Positions 34,091-42,984 of a DNA stretch of 64,000 nucleotides are shown piece by piece. The notes under the pieces were generated by a model. The model did no database searches. It was given only the letters and a program-made list of their open reading frames with translations, and was not told where the DNA came from. The stretch's first letter is position 1; each line of letters opens with the position of its first letter. The stretch spans positions 13,477 to 77,476 of the forward strand of contig QXWX01000030.1 in the NCBI GenBank assembly GCA_009911175.1, written 5' to 3'. This stretch comes from Lachnospiraceae bacterium. GTDB taxonomy: Bacteria > Bacillota_A > Clostridia > Lachnospirales > Lachnospiraceae. The translations under genes were made by a program, and so were the position numbers.

Positions 34091-35253
34091 AGCACTATAG
34101 ACTGAATTTATCTCTTAGGAAAAGTCTGGTGCTCTACGTGGCAGTTTTTGCGGTACTTGCTCTTATTCTCTCTATCATGACAATTTCCATATGCGATAAC
34201 ACAGTGGATACAATAAGGAAGTCTTACCCGTTGGCCGGTGAAAAATATTACCTGACAAATGAGCAGGGCAAACGACTGGGCGACGGCACCTATATCGGGA
34301 ATGTACCTGTTATGCCTTCCGGGCAGGATGAACGTATTATCACTTTATTAGAATTGTTTTCTACGATTGCTGCACCTGTCTATTCCGCATTATGTATTAT
34401 AGCGGCAGCATTTCTGTTTTACAGGGACAAGCTGAAAAAGCCGCTTGCAAACTTGCGCATTGCGGCTGAAAAAATATCAAATAATGACTTGGACTTTGCG
34501 GTAGGATACGACAGTAAAGATGAGTTGGGGGAGCTTGTGGATTCCTTTGAAATCATGCGCGCGGCTCTTGTAAATAATTTTTCTGAAATGTGGAGGCAGG
34601 TCGAAGAACGGAAAGCACTCAATGCTGCATTTGCCCATGATTTGCGTACCCCGCTTACAGTATTAAAAGGCTACAATGAAATGCTGCAGGTAAATGCAGA
34701 TGAACGGACAAGAAAAATCGCTGCTACTATGGGAAAACACATATCCCGTATGGAGGCTTATGTAAGCAGTATGAGCAGTCTCAGGCGTTTGGAGGACACA
34801 CAGCCGAAGTACGAGGCGGTTTCTCTGCAGCCGTTTTTGTCTTCTCTACAGGAAAACGCACAAATGGTATGTACACAAAATAGAAAAGCATTGCACCTGC
34901 AAAATGAGGTGCCTGCCTGTGAACTTTTTATAGATAGATCGTTCATTTTACAAGTATGCAATAATCTGTTAGCAAATGCCGTCCGCTATGCCCGGACGTC
35001 CATTACATTGTCTTTTTCTTTACAGAATAAAGGATTGCTGATCATGGTATTGGATGACGGAAAAGGCTTTGATAAGAATATTGTACGTAAGGTAACGAAT
35101 CCATATTTCACAGAAGAAGACCGTGCGGAACACTTTGGCCTTGGATTATATATCTGCAGGCTGCTCTGCGAACATCATGGCGGATATCTGAACATTGATA
35201 ATACGCCGAATGGAGCTATGGTATCTGCATTTTTCAAAAATCTTTCTTTGTAG
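34078..35253 (+). CDS. sensor histidine kinase with HAMP domain
   Basis: A 391-residue kinase. Helix 1 is near 15-37, a short extracytoplasmic loop carries a KYYLTNEQGKRLGDGTYIG segment, helix 2 is near 95-115, followed by a HAMP domain, the H box FAHDLRTPLTVLKGYNEML (His about 188), the N box NNLLANAVRYA, G1 LDDGKGFD and G2 GLGLYICR. The ATG lies in the end of the response regulator gene. It likely activates the adjacent ABC transporter genes. Confidence 0.88.
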   Translation: MEKIKHYRLNLSLRKSLVLYVAVFAVLALILSIMTISICDNTVDTIRKSYPLAGEKYYLTNEQGKRLGDGTYIGNVPVMPSGQDERIITLLELFSTIAAPVYSALCIIAAAFLFYRDKLKKPLANLRIAAEKISNNDLDFAVGYDSKDELGELVDSFEIMRAALVNNFSEMWRQVEERKALNAAFAHDLRTPLTVLKGYNEMLQVNADERTRKIAATMGKHISRMEAYVSSMSSLRRLEDTQPKYEAVSLQPFLSSLQENAQMVCTQNRKALHLQNEVPACELFIDRSFILQVCNNLLANAVRYARTSITLSFSLQNKGLLIMVLDDGKGFDKNIVRKVTNPYFTEEDRAEHFGLGLYICRLLCEHHGGYLNIDNTPNGAMVSAFFKNLSL

Positions 35254-35313
35254 ATAAAAAGTTGAAATTTACGCGTTATACTCGTCATAAAAACATAGGA
35301 AAGGAAGTTTGAC

Positions 35314-36189
35314 ATGGTTTTAAAAACAGTCGGGCTGACCAAACAATTTGGCGGGAAGACAGCCGTAAATGATTTGAACATTACTTTATCAAATGGTGTT
35401 TATGGACTATTGGGGGCAAATGGCGCGGGGAAAACTACATTTATGAGACTGCTGTGCAATCTTCAAAAACCTACTTCTGGAAGAATATTTCTGAATGGGA
35501 AAAACATTGCAGGGCTTGGAGAAAAGTATAGGAATCTTTTGGGATATCTGCCGCAGCATTTTGCGTATTACCCCGATTTTACCGCACTTGATTTTCTGCT
35601 GTATGTTGCAGCTCTAAAGGGAGTGGGTGAAAAAGCGGCGCAGAAAAAATCAAACGAATTACTTGAAGAGGTAGGATTATCTGCAGAAAGCAGACATAAA
35701 ATTAAAACCTTTTCCGGCGGTATGAAACAGCGATTGGGAATTGCACAGGCAATGTTGAATAACCCGCGTATATTAATCTTAGACGAGCCGACAGCAGGGC
35801 TTGACCCTAAAGAGCGTGTCCGTTTTCGTAATCTGATCAGTGCATTTGCAAAAGATCGTATCGTAATCTTATCTACCCACATTGTTTCTGATGTAGAGTT
35901 TATTGCAGAGGAAATTATTATGATGAAATCCGGTTCAATTATTCACTTCGGGAAACCACAGGAGATCACGTCTGAAATCAATGGGCAGGTGTGGGAGTGC
36001 ATTGTCCCATCGGCAAAGGCGGAGAAATATGCAGCAGCATTTAACACCAGCAATTTGCGCAACATGAATAATAACAAAACGGTTTTACGGATCATTGCAG
36101 ATCATCCGCCTATGGCAGATGCTTCGCAGGTGCAGCCTAATTTGGAAGATTTGTATCTATTTTATTTCAAAGGAGGCACAGAAGAATGA
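35314..36189 (+). CDS. ABC transporter ATPase (ABC-2 exporter)
   Basis: A 291-residue ATPase: Walker A GANGAGKTT, Q loop YLPQHFAYYPDFTALDFLLYVA, signature FSGGMKQRLGIAQAM, Walker B ILILDEPTAGLDP, switch STHIVSDVE. The C-terminal extension ends in the TLED-like NLEDLYLFYF motif of exporter ATPases. Its ATG overlaps nothing upstream, but AAAGGAAG precedes it, and its end overlaps the permease gene by four bases. Probably peptide or lipid-linked drug export, judged from the linked two-component system. Confidence 0.9.
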   Translation: MVLKTVGLTKQFGGKTAVNDLNITLSNGVYGLLGANGAGKTTFMRLLCNLQKPTSGRIFLNGKNIAGLGEKYRNLLGYLPQHFAYYPDFTALDFLLYVAALKGVGEKAAQKKSNELLEEVGLSAESRHKIKTFSGGMKQRLGIAQAMLNNPRILILDEPTAGLDPKERVRFRNLISAFAKDRIVILSTHIVSDVEFIAEEIIMMKSGSIIHFGKPQEITSEINGQVWECIVPSAKAEKYAAAFNTSNLRNMNNNKTVLRIIADHPPMADASQVQPNLEDLYLFYFKGGTEE

Positions 36190-37262
36190 AAAAACTAATT
36201 CAATTTGAATTACGAAAAATATTTTCAAAACGCCTGACACAGATTGCTTTGCTTTTTGTACTGTTTTTTTCTGCCATTTTGGGGTTTTCCAGCTATCAAA
36301 ATAAATACGCATTTGATGGAGTGAGCAAGGAAGGGACAGGAAAAACAGCCGTAGAGATTGATAAGGAGATTGCGGCGAAATATGAGGGAGTATTGACAGA
36401 TGAAAAAGTTCAGCAAATGATGAATGACTTTGCTGCCCAAACGAACTTACATGGAATGAATGCTGCGTATCTCTATCATAACGCTCTGCAGTCTGCAGTT
36501 TTTACGCGGTTTTCTGATATGAATGGAAACTGGAACGGTGTTCGTGTTTCGGATGCATTTGGCGGTGAGGAAGTCAGGATTGGTTATGTTGACGGCTGGC
36601 TTACAACGAGCCAGAACATGGTTAAGATTTTTTTCATTCTTTCGCTGGTTATTGTTATTATGACCGCACCTGTTTTCTGTGGTGAATATGGCGGAGTGGA
36701 TAATATTATCCTTACAAGTAGATATGGAAGGACGAAATGTGGGGCGGCGAAAGTGGGCGCTGGTTTGATTGCTGCATTTATAGTGACACTGGCAGTAGCT
36801 GCCGTCAATATTTTGTTTGCATTTGTTCTATATGGAAGAGATGGATTGAATTGCAGCGTTCTTTTTGCGCCTATGCCATTTGATAATGGGTATATTCCTT
36901 TTAATATTACCTGTGGAACTTTGCTGAAATATCAAGTTTTGCTGGCTTTTACGGGAACATTGAGTGTTGCGGGAATTACGCTGCTAATCTCAGCTATCAG
37001 CAGGAATCAGATGGTGGCTCTGGTTGCTTCAGCGGCAGTGTACTTTTTCCCTGCTGTATTACCCATTTCGGAAAGTAATCCATTGTTTCGGTTTATAGGG
37101 CTTTTACCTATGTATCATGCTCAATTTGTTTCTCTCATGTCAATAGAACAAATGGATAACGGCATATTATATGCAATATGGGTTATTCCGACGGCATTTA
37201 TTTTTATAGAAACAGGTGCTTTTGCTTCCCGTAGATTTTTTGCGAATCATCAAGTCACATAA
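36186..37262 (+). CDS. ABC-2 type permease
   Basis: A 358-residue membrane protein with an N-terminal helix (about 18-37), a large extracytoplasmic domain (about 40-145), then five more helices. This layout is usual for ABC-2 exporters linked to bacitracin or lantibiotic-type resistance. It is coupled to the ATPase by a four-base overlap. No substrate motif can be read. Confidence 0.82.
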   Translation: MKKLIQFELRKIFSKRLTQIALLFVLFFSAILGFSSYQNKYAFDGVSKEGTGKTAVEIDKEIAAKYEGVLTDEKVQQMMNDFAAQTNLHGMNAAYLYHNALQSAVFTRFSDMNGNWNGVRVSDAFGGEEVRIGYVDGWLTTSQNMVKIFFILSLVIVIMTAPVFCGEYGGVDNIILTSRYGRTKCGAAKVGAGLIAAFIVTLAVAAVNILFAFVLYGRDGLNCSVLFAPMPFDNGYIPFNITCGTLLKYQVLLAFTGTLSVAGITLLISAISRNQMVALVASAAVYFFPAVLPISESNPLFRFIGLLPMYHAQFVSLMSIEQMDNGILYAIWVIPTAFIFIETGAFASRRFFANHQVT

Positions 37263-37361
37263 AGAACGGGAGAAATAAATGAAATCACAAATACTATAAT
37301 ATTTCCTGTTAGGCAAAGGAATGCCAAGCTGGTGATAATTTTTATAAATCCAAGGTTACTT

Positions 37362-37395
37362 TCTATTATATTTCAGGTATCTGAAATATAATAGA
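37362..37395. promoter_or_regulatory. perfect palindrome upstream of the MerR-type gene
   Basis: TCTATTATATTTCAG and CTGAAATATAATAGA are perfect 15-base arms around GTAT. The palindrome ends five bases before the ribosome binding site GGAGGG, so it overlaps or follows the promoter and probably is the binding site of the regulator itself. Confidence 0.65.
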
Positions 37396-37411
37396 TGCAG
37401 GAGGGATGGAA

Positions 37412-38425
37412 ATGGATTATCTCACTGCTGCAGAGATTGCAAATAAATGGAAAGTGTCCAGCCGGATGGCTGCTTATTATTGTGAGGCCGGAAGGATAGA
37501 GGGCGCTGTAAAAAAAGGAAAGACCTGGTTTATTCCGGCCGACGCTCCAAAACCCTTGGATAAGCGTTATTCCAGAGATACTATCAAAGCAAAAGAGAGT
37601 CAGGCAGTTGGCGACATACTTGTAGATATTGCGGAATCGGCGGTTTATCATATGAAAGATATTTTTGAACATCTGGGGTTTACCCGTGAAACCCTGCGGT
37701 ATTATGAGGAAATCGGACTTATCAAGCCGAAAAGAGGGCAGTATAGCAGATATCGTGAATTTGACTTGTTTGACATCTACCGTTTGATGGCGATTGATTT
37801 CTATAAGAAACGGGGATTTTCACCAGTTGCCATCAAAGGAATACTAGAGGCAAAGCCAGAGGAATATGCCGAAAAGCTTCAGCAACAGTCAGACAGCCTG
37901 CAGGCTCAGATAGACCGGCTTTCTCAGATACAGAAGCGTCTGAAGGAGACACAGCGTTTTTATCAGGAGTTTTCCGAGAATACCGGTAAGCTTGAGATCC
38001 GGGAACTACCGCTTTATTATGTGGCAGAGCGGTTTCCTTCCGTAGCTTCCTTTGGAGAGTACAGGAATAAAGTGCTGCGGTTTCTCAACGTGGAGAATGA
38101 GGATATTCTTTCAAGCATGGTTCGGACGCTTACTTTTGATGAAACAGGTTACAAAGGCTCAGAAATGTATGTAGTAAAACCTGCCGGAAAAATAGAACAT
38201 GAGAAGCAAAATGTTTATCTGGAGCATGGAAAATGCCTGTATACCACATTGCTTGCAGATAATAATGACACTTCGGTTCCGGAAAAGATGTTTTCTCTGT
38301 GCCATGCATGGGCAAAAGAAAATCAGGCAGCGTTTCGCGGTATGGTGTATATTTTTGTCCGTATGGCGATGCCAAATGAGGATATAGACAAACACATTTA
38401 CGAAGTATGGGTTCCTCTAAAATGA
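37412..38425 (+). CDS. MerR-family regulator with extra N-terminal HTH and GyrI-like domain
   Basis: A 337-residue protein. Residues 1-50 (YLTAAEIANKWKVSSRMAAYYCEAGRIEGAVKKGKTWFIPADA) form an excisionase/MerR-like HTH. A second, full MerR domain follows at about 85-150 (DIFEHLGFTRETLRYYEEIGLIKPKRGQYSRYREFDLFDIYRL), then a coiled coil and a GyrI-like effector domain (about 190-337). Two tandem DNA-binding heads in one chain are unusual. The ATG six bases after GGAGGG at 37400-37405 is chosen over ATG 37406. It probably controls the flavodoxin and ABC genes downstream in response to a drug-like ligand. Confidence 0.8.
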   Translation: MDYLTAAEIANKWKVSSRMAAYYCEAGRIEGAVKKGKTWFIPADAPKPLDKRYSRDTIKAKESQAVGDILVDIAESAVYHMKDIFEHLGFTRETLRYYEEIGLIKPKRGQYSRYREFDLFDIYRLMAIDFYKKRGFSPVAIKGILEAKPEEYAEKLQQQSDSLQAQIDRLSQIQKRLKETQRFYQEFSENTGKLEIRELPLYYVAERFPSVASFGEYRNKVLRFLNVENEDILSSMVRTLTFDETGYKGSEMYVVKPAGKIEHEKQNVYLEHGKCLYTTLLADNNDTSVPEKMFSLCHAWAKENQAAFRGMVYIFVRMAMPNEDIDKHIYEVWVPLK

Positions 38426-38456
38426 ATTACACTTTCCTCTTGACTTGGGGGATTCC

Positions 38457-38495
38457 ACCGGCTTTACAGTATTATTTGCAGGGCCGGTTTTTTTT
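38457..38495 (+). terminator. terminator after the MerR-type gene
   Basis: ACCGGC and GCCGGT arms flank a 20-base loop and are followed by eight T residues, 30 bases after the stop codon. Confidence 0.6.
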
Positions 38496-38525
38496 GGCCC
38501 TATTGAATAGAAGGGAGAAAAAAGA

Positions 38526-39038
38526 ATGAGGCTGTTAATTATCAATACATTGCCTAAAGAGCATCTGCTGGCAGAAAAAGCAATATGCCGCCTGGAGGAA
38601 AAGACGGCGGAGTGTAAGACATTTTATATAAAAGATATGAAGATAACACCTTGTATTGGCTGCAATGCCTGTTGGTTAAAAACACCTGGTATTTGCGCTG
38701 TCAAAGATGATTACGAACAGATCCTAAGGGCTTATTTGCAATATGATGTTACTGTTTTTATCTCTGATACGACACTAGGATTTGTTGGCTATAAAATGAA
38801 AAATATAATAGACCGGATGCTGCCCATGGCGACTATGTATACCAGAATTGAAAACGGACAGACACGCCATGTTCCTCGTTATAAAAAAGAATTCCAATTC
38901 GGGCTTCTATATGCAGGTGAAGGAAATAAGGATTATTTATCACACTGGATGAGTCGGTTTTGTTTGAATTTTCATGGAATCAGTCTGGGGGCATATCCAA
39001 TTGAAGCGTGGAAGGAGATGGCTGTATGCATTTCGTAA
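38526..39038 (+). CDS. NADPH-dependent FMN reductase/flavodoxin-like protein
   Basis: A 170-residue flavodoxin-fold protein: FMN phosphate loop region NTLPKEHLLAEKAI, the cysteine motif CIGCNACWLKTPGICAVKDDYEQI typical of iron-sulphur or redox flavodoxins of this family, and TTLGFVGYKMKNIIDRMLPM. It looks slightly short at the C-terminus. It overlaps the next flavodoxin-like gene by 13 bases. Probably moves electrons for a detoxification reaction; the partner is unknown. Confidence 0.78.
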   Translation: MRLLIINTLPKEHLLAEKAICRLEEKTAECKTFYIKDMKITPCIGCNACWLKTPGICAVKDDYEQILRAYLQYDVTVFISDTTLGFVGYKMKNIIDRMLPMATMYTRIENGQTRHVPRYKKEFQFGLLYAGEGNKDYLSHWMSRFCLNFHGISLGAYPIEAWKEMAVCIS

Positions 39039-39700
39039 TGATCAGCGGTGCTGCCCGTACACAGTCTAAGAGCAACACTGCGAAGATCCTTGCTGCATTT
39101 GGCGCGGGTTTGAATAGCAGCGGGAATACATCGGAGACTTGGTATCTCTCAGACCGAAAACAGTGGAAGAGAGCAAAGGCTGCGTTTGAAGAGAATGAGA
39201 ATGTCCTGTTTGCCCTGCCGCTTTATGTAGAGAATGTGCCAGGGATTATGCTGGAGTTTTTAGCAGGTGTATCTGCAAAGGAACAGCCGGGAACCCAAAT
39301 ATCCTTTCTCCTGCAGGGAGGATTCCCGGAAGTATCTCAAGGACGATGCTGCGAAGAATTCTTAAAAATGCTTCCGGCACAGCTTGGATGTGCGTATGGC
39401 GGAACGATCATCAAAGGAGATATGTTCGGTCTCAGCCTGATGGGAGGAAGACTAGGAGCAAAACTGTTGCAGCCATTTGTGGAAGCCGGACAGCAGTTTG
39501 GAAAGGATGGTTATTTCCGGCCTGAAATCATGGAGTCTTTCTCGATACCGGAATATCTTTCGGCAAAGCAGATCCGCATTGCGAATGGCCCGCTCCGATA
39601 TGTTCAAAGATTCGTGATGTGCTGTATTGCAAAAAAACTTGGGTGTAAGACAAGATTGGATGCAAGGCCATTAAGCGGAATTAATTCATGTGGTATGTAG
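39026..39700 (+). CDS. flavodoxin-like oxidoreductase
   Basis: A 224-residue flavodoxin-fold protein with FVMISGAARTQSKSNTAKIL as phosphate loop, ALPLYVENVPGIMLEFLAG as the second loop, and FLLQGGFPE. It lacks the CxxC motif of its upstream neighbour, so the pair may form a heteromeric or sequential system. ATG 39026 lies eight bases after AAGGAG (39012-39017). It is followed by the ABC genes. Confidence 0.75.
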   Translation: MHFVMISGAARTQSKSNTAKILAAFGAGLNSSGNTSETWYLSDRKQWKRAKAAFEENENVLFALPLYVENVPGIMLEFLAGVSAKEQPGTQISFLLQGGFPEVSQGRCCEEFLKMLPAQLGCAYGGTIIKGDMFGLSLMGGRLGAKLLQPFVEAGQQFGKDGYFRPEIMESFSIPEYLSAKQIRIANGPLRYVQRFVMCCIAKKLGCKTRLDARPLSGINSCGM

Positions 39701-39712
39701 GAGGAAACGAAG

Positions 39713-40429
39713 ATGGTACAAGTTCGTGAAGTAGTCAAGGTCTTTGATGGAAAGGAAGTGCTGCGGCATCTCAATATGAGTGTGGAACGCGGCACTATCT
39801 ATGGGCTACTCGGTGCAAACGGCGCCGGAAAGTCCACTACGTTCAAATTAATCTCCGGTTTACTGCAGCCAAATACAGGAGCCATTCAATTTGATGGAGA
39901 AGAAATTCAGGTTCAGGACAGAAAATTTCTGAAAGAGATGGGAATCTTGATTGAAACGCCGGTATTTTATGAGCATTTGTCAGCGAGAGAAAATTTGGAG
40001 ATTCATTTGGCTTATATGGGATGTAAGTCAACAGCCATTGATAATAGTTTGCAGATGGTGGGGCTTGCTGATACCGGAAAGAAGCCGGTTTCTAAATTTT
40101 CTCTCGGCATGAAGCAGCGGCTGGCCATTGCCAGGGCAATCAGCCATTCACCGAAGCTTCTGGTATTGGACGAACCAGTCAACGGCCTCGACCCTATGGG
40201 TATCCGGCAAATGCGGGAACTGTTTTTGGCGTTGGTCAAAGATTATGATATGACAGTTTTGATTTCCAGCCACATATTAAGCGAAATCGAGTATATAGCT
40301 GACAGGGTGGGCGTGTTGGTGAATGGGAGTATTGCCAGAGAAGTACCTATGTCGGAAGTAAGGGAAATCTGTCCAGAGGGACTGGAGGATTATTTTGTCA
40401 ATATCATGAGCGGAGGTACGGAAAAATGA
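39713..40429 (+). CDS. ABC transporter ATPase (bacitracin/lantibiotic-type)
   Basis: A 238-residue ATPase with Walker A GANGAGKST, a Q-loop region EMGILIETPVFYEHLSAREN typical of BcrA-type exporters, signature FSLGMKQRLAIARAI, Walker B LLVLDEPVNGLDP and switch SSHILSE. It overlaps the permease by four bases. Part of the MerR-controlled group. Likely exports or protects against a cyclic peptide or lantibiotic; this is inferred from the family. Confidence 0.88.
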   Translation: MVQVREVVKVFDGKEVLRHLNMSVERGTIYGLLGANGAGKSTTFKLISGLLQPNTGAIQFDGEEIQVQDRKFLKEMGILIETPVFYEHLSARENLEIHLAYMGCKSTAIDNSLQMVGLADTGKKPVSKFSLGMKQRLAIARAISHSPKLLVLDEPVNGLDPMGIRQMRELFLALVKDYDMTVLISSHILSEIEYIADRVGVLVNGSIAREVPMSEVREICPEGLEDYFVNIMSGGTEK

Positions 40430-41133
40430 ATTTAATGAGGATGGAATTGAAAAAAACAAATATTAAATCCTATTTTTTTGCTGCGTCCGCTATTTTCATC
40501 TGTCTTTTAGGGCTGGCTTACATATTTGCTTGGGTGCCAAGCCTCGGCACAGCGGATCCGTACGCCGTGGAACTATTTTCTACCTATCAGGGAATATCAG
40601 CTATGGGAGGGGCTGTCGGACTTATGGCATTTTCAGCTTTAGCATCTGCCATGGGATACCGGTATGTGATAAGGGAGTACAGCGGTGCAAATGTAATTCT
40701 TTTGTTCACATACCCCGTTGATAGGAAAAGTATAGTATGGGCCAAAATTAAACTGTTGTTGCTGTTTGTTTCTGCTTCAATACTTGTATGTACATTTGGC
40801 AGCTTTATCGTATTTGCACTTACAGGTTATATGTTTTCACTGTTGGACGATAATCTGCAGTTTATAGATATTGCTATAGCATATCGAAATGCCTTGGTAC
40901 TGGCATGTCTTGCGGATGGAATCACCCTTTGTTCTTTACGCATTGGATTTATAAAAAAATCTAATTCAATGACAATTATCAGTGCGATTCTACTCAGTAT
41001 GCTGTTGGTGAATATGGCAGCGGATATCAATCAAAGCTTTGCGATTATGTTCAGCTTGTCATCTGTAATATTTGTGACGGGGCTCCTGTTGACATTTAAT
41101 ATGGTACGGAAAGTCGAAAGAATGGAAATATGA
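40426..41133 (+). CDS. ABC-2 permease of the MerR-linked exporter
   Basis: A 235-residue protein with six membrane helices and a short cytoplasmic N-terminus (NLMRMELKKTNIKSYFF), as in BcrB-type permeases. A loop segment YSGANVILLFTYPVDRKSIVWAK before helix 3 matches the family. It overlaps the ATPase gene by four bases. The substrate is not readable. Confidence 0.82.
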   Translation: MNLMRMELKKTNIKSYFFAASAIFICLLGLAYIFAWVPSLGTADPYAVELFSTYQGISAMGGAVGLMAFSALASAMGYRYVIREYSGANVILLFTYPVDRKSIVWAKIKLLLLFVSASILVCTFGSFIVFALTGYMFSLLDDNLQFIDIAIAYRNALVLACLADGITLCSLRIGFIKKSNSMTIISAILLSMLLVNMAADINQSFAIMFSLSSVIFVTGLLLTFNMVRKVERMEI

Positions 41134-41175
41134 TATAAAAAACAGAAAGAACAGTCTAAGCTATTCAGAGAAACA

Positions 41176-41223
41176 TTGACAAACGAAAGCCTTTTCCATA
41201 TAATTAAACTAATAGTTTAATTA
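41176..41223 (+). promoter_or_regulatory. promoter and operator of the TetR gene
   Basis: TTGACA at 41176-41181 and TATAAT at 41199-41204 are 17 bases apart, an ideal sigma-A promoter. A perfect 23-base palindrome, TAATTAAACT and AGTTTAATTA around AAT (41201-41223), overlaps the -10 and start point. TetR repressors bind such sites, so strong autorepression is likely. Confidence 0.82.
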
Positions 41224-41234
41224 TTGGAGGGATT

Positions 41235-41879
41235 ATGGGAAGAAGAAAAAAAGAACCGAGAGGCGTGCATCGGGAGAACATTGCCTCTGCTGCAGCCGTG
41301 CTTTTTATGGAAAAGGGAATTTCCCAGACATCTATGGATGATATTGCAAAAGCAGCAGGTTACAGTAAGGCAACGCTTTATGTGTATTTTGAAAGCAAGG
41401 AAGAAATTGTCAGCGTATTGGTATTGGGCAGCATGAAAAAGCTCTGCGCCTACATCTCATCTGCCATACAGCATCAGGAATCCACACGTTCAAAGTATGA
41501 CCTTATCTGCAAGGAACTGGTACGGTACCAGGAAGAATATCCGTTCTATTTCAAAATGACGCTGGAAAAAATAAAGTTTCATTTTGAGAGCCAGGACTTC
41601 TATCCGGAGGAAAGGGAAACTTTTCAGGTGGGAGAAGAGATTAATGAAATGATAAAGACTGTTTTGATGTCCGGTATGGTAAAGGGCGACTTGCGGGCAG
41701 ATTTAGACATTGCGCCTGTTTCGTTTTCCTGTTGGGGAATGTTGTCAGGGCTGATTCAGTTTACGGCAAGTAAAGCGGATTACATCAAACAGTCCATGGG
41801 ATTATCCAAAGAACAATTTCTTCAATGTGGATTTGATATGATCTACCAGTCTATTGCAGGTATGGAGGTAAAACAATGA
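41235..41879 (+). CDS. TetR-family repressor
   Basis: A 214-residue regulator. The HTH is at about residues 14-58 (IASAAAVLFMEKGISQTSMDDIAKAAGYSKATLYVYFESKEEIV), followed by a helical ligand-binding domain. GGAGG precedes the ATG. It overlaps the flavodoxin gene by four bases, so it heads a three-gene operon controlled by the palindrome at 41201. Confidence 0.9.
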   Translation: MGRRKKEPRGVHRENIASAAAVLFMEKGISQTSMDDIAKAAGYSKATLYVYFESKEEIVSVLVLGSMKKLCAYISSAIQHQESTRSKYDLICKELVRYQEEYPFYFKMTLEKIKFHFESQDFYPEERETFQVGEEINEMIKTVLMSGMVKGDLRADLDIAPVSFSCWGMLSGLIQFTASKADYIKQSMGLSKEQFLQCGFDMIYQSIAGMEVKQ

Positions 41880-42445
41880 TCCAGAAGCAAGCGCTTGCGA
41901 TTTTAGGGAGCCCTCATTCGAGTGGAATTACAGCAACTATGTTGAAACATTCTGTTAATGTGGCAGAAAAAGCGGGATATGCCGTTACCAAAATCAATTT
42001 ATATGAAAAAAATCTTGCCTATTGTACAGGATGCAGGGCATGTTTAAAGACAGAGCAATGTGTGCTGAAGGATGATATCCATGAAATTACTTCTCAGCTT
42101 GGGGCATGTCAGGTCGTGATCCTTGCTGCTCCCGTATATTGGGCAAATGTTCCGGCTCCTGTGAAAAATCTTTTTGACCGGTTGCTTGGAATTGCTATGG
42201 AAGAGACGAGAGCTTTCCCCAAACCAAGATTGTGCGGAAAGAAATATATGTTGCTGACCGCCTGTAATACCCCGGCTCCGTTTTCCTGGATATTCGGGCA
42301 AAGCAGAGGCGCAATCCGTAATATGGATGAATTTTTTAAAACTGCCGGTATGAAACCAATTGGGAAAATCGTCTGTGCCAATACAGGAAAGAGGAAGGCC
42401 GTACCAGACCACATCTTGAGAAAGATTGAGAGGCGATTCAAATGA
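41876..42445 (+). CDS. NADPH-dependent FMN reductase family protein
   Basis: A 189-residue flavodoxin-fold protein: LAILGSPHSSGITATML as FMN loop, the YCTGCRACLKTEQCVLKDDIHEI cysteine motif, and ILAAPVYWANVPAPVKNLFDRL. The CxxC-like cysteine cluster is that of iron-sulphur flavoprotein relatives. It overlaps both neighbours by four bases. Probably supplies reducing power to the next gene product or to a membrane acceptor. Confidence 0.85.
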   Translation: MIQKQALAILGSPHSSGITATMLKHSVNVAEKAGYAVTKINLYEKNLAYCTGCRACLKTEQCVLKDDIHEITSQLGACQVVILAAPVYWANVPAPVKNLFDRLLGIAMEETRAFPKPRLCGKKYMLLTACNTPAPFSWIFGQSRGAIRNMDEFFKTAGMKPIGKIVCANTGKRKAVPDHILRKIERRFK

Positions 42446-42849
42446 GACAACATAATAAAAAGTTGCTTGTAGGCGTTGCTGCAGCCACGGTTTTTTTAGG
42501 ACTGATTGTTCTGACAGTTTATTTGAAAAGTGTATGGGATTATAAGCAGGCAGTACAGGAAATTTCCATTGGAGATGTCCGTATCAGTGATGTTTCCGAC
42601 GGAGTTTATATTGGAGAATGCAATGTCAATTTCATTTATGCGAAGGTTGAAGTTACAGTACAAAATAAAGAGATTGAGAAAATCAGGATATTAGAGCATA
42701 AAAATGAACGCGGGCAGGTGGCAGAGACGATTGTGGATCAGATTGTTTCGGAACAGAAGATTGATGTGGATGCCATATCGGGTGCGACCAACTCAAGCAA
42801 GGTCATAAAGAAAGCTGTTGAAAATGCTCTGGAAAACGGTTTGCAATAA
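42442..42849 (+). CDS. membrane-anchored FMN-binding domain protein
   Basis: A 135-residue protein with an N-terminal membrane helix (about residues 7-27) and an extracytoplasmic FMN-binding domain like those of RnfG/NqrC and flavin-linked electron shuttles. The flavin-attachment motif is DAISGATNSSKVIKKAVENAL (S/D-G-A-T-x-T/S), so covalent FMN through Thr or Ser is plausible. With the upstream reductase it may form a short electron chain to an extracellular acceptor. Confidence 0.82.
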   Translation: MRQHNKKLLVGVAAATVFLGLIVLTVYLKSVWDYKQAVQEISIGDVRISDVSDGVYIGECNVNFIYAKVEVTVQNKEIEKIRILEHKNERGQVAETIVDQIVSEQKIDVDAISGATNSSKVIKKAVENALENGLQ

Positions 42850-42909
42850 ATTTTTCTGCTATCGTGAGGGAAAGCGCTGTCTAATGAGACAGGAGAACCG
42901 GATTAAAAA

Positions 42910-42960
42910 TGCCAAAAAAAGTCGAGACTATATTCTGGAACAATGCTATACTGCGAACAG
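42910..42960 (+). promoter_or_regulatory. AraC-type promoter element, copy 1
   Basis: A 51-base segment nearly identical to 46390-46440: TGCCAAAAAAAGTCGAGA, then ATATT, and AATGCTATACTGC, which contains an extended -10 (TGCTATACT). It lies 25 bases before the UvrA-like gene. Its twin lies before the ABC gene at 46468, and the AraC/GyrI-like gene at 45385 sits between, so the AAAAAAAGTCGAGA block is probably that regulator's site. Confidence 0.7.
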
Positions 42961-42984
42961 AAAATTTAAGAAAGGGGAACAGAT

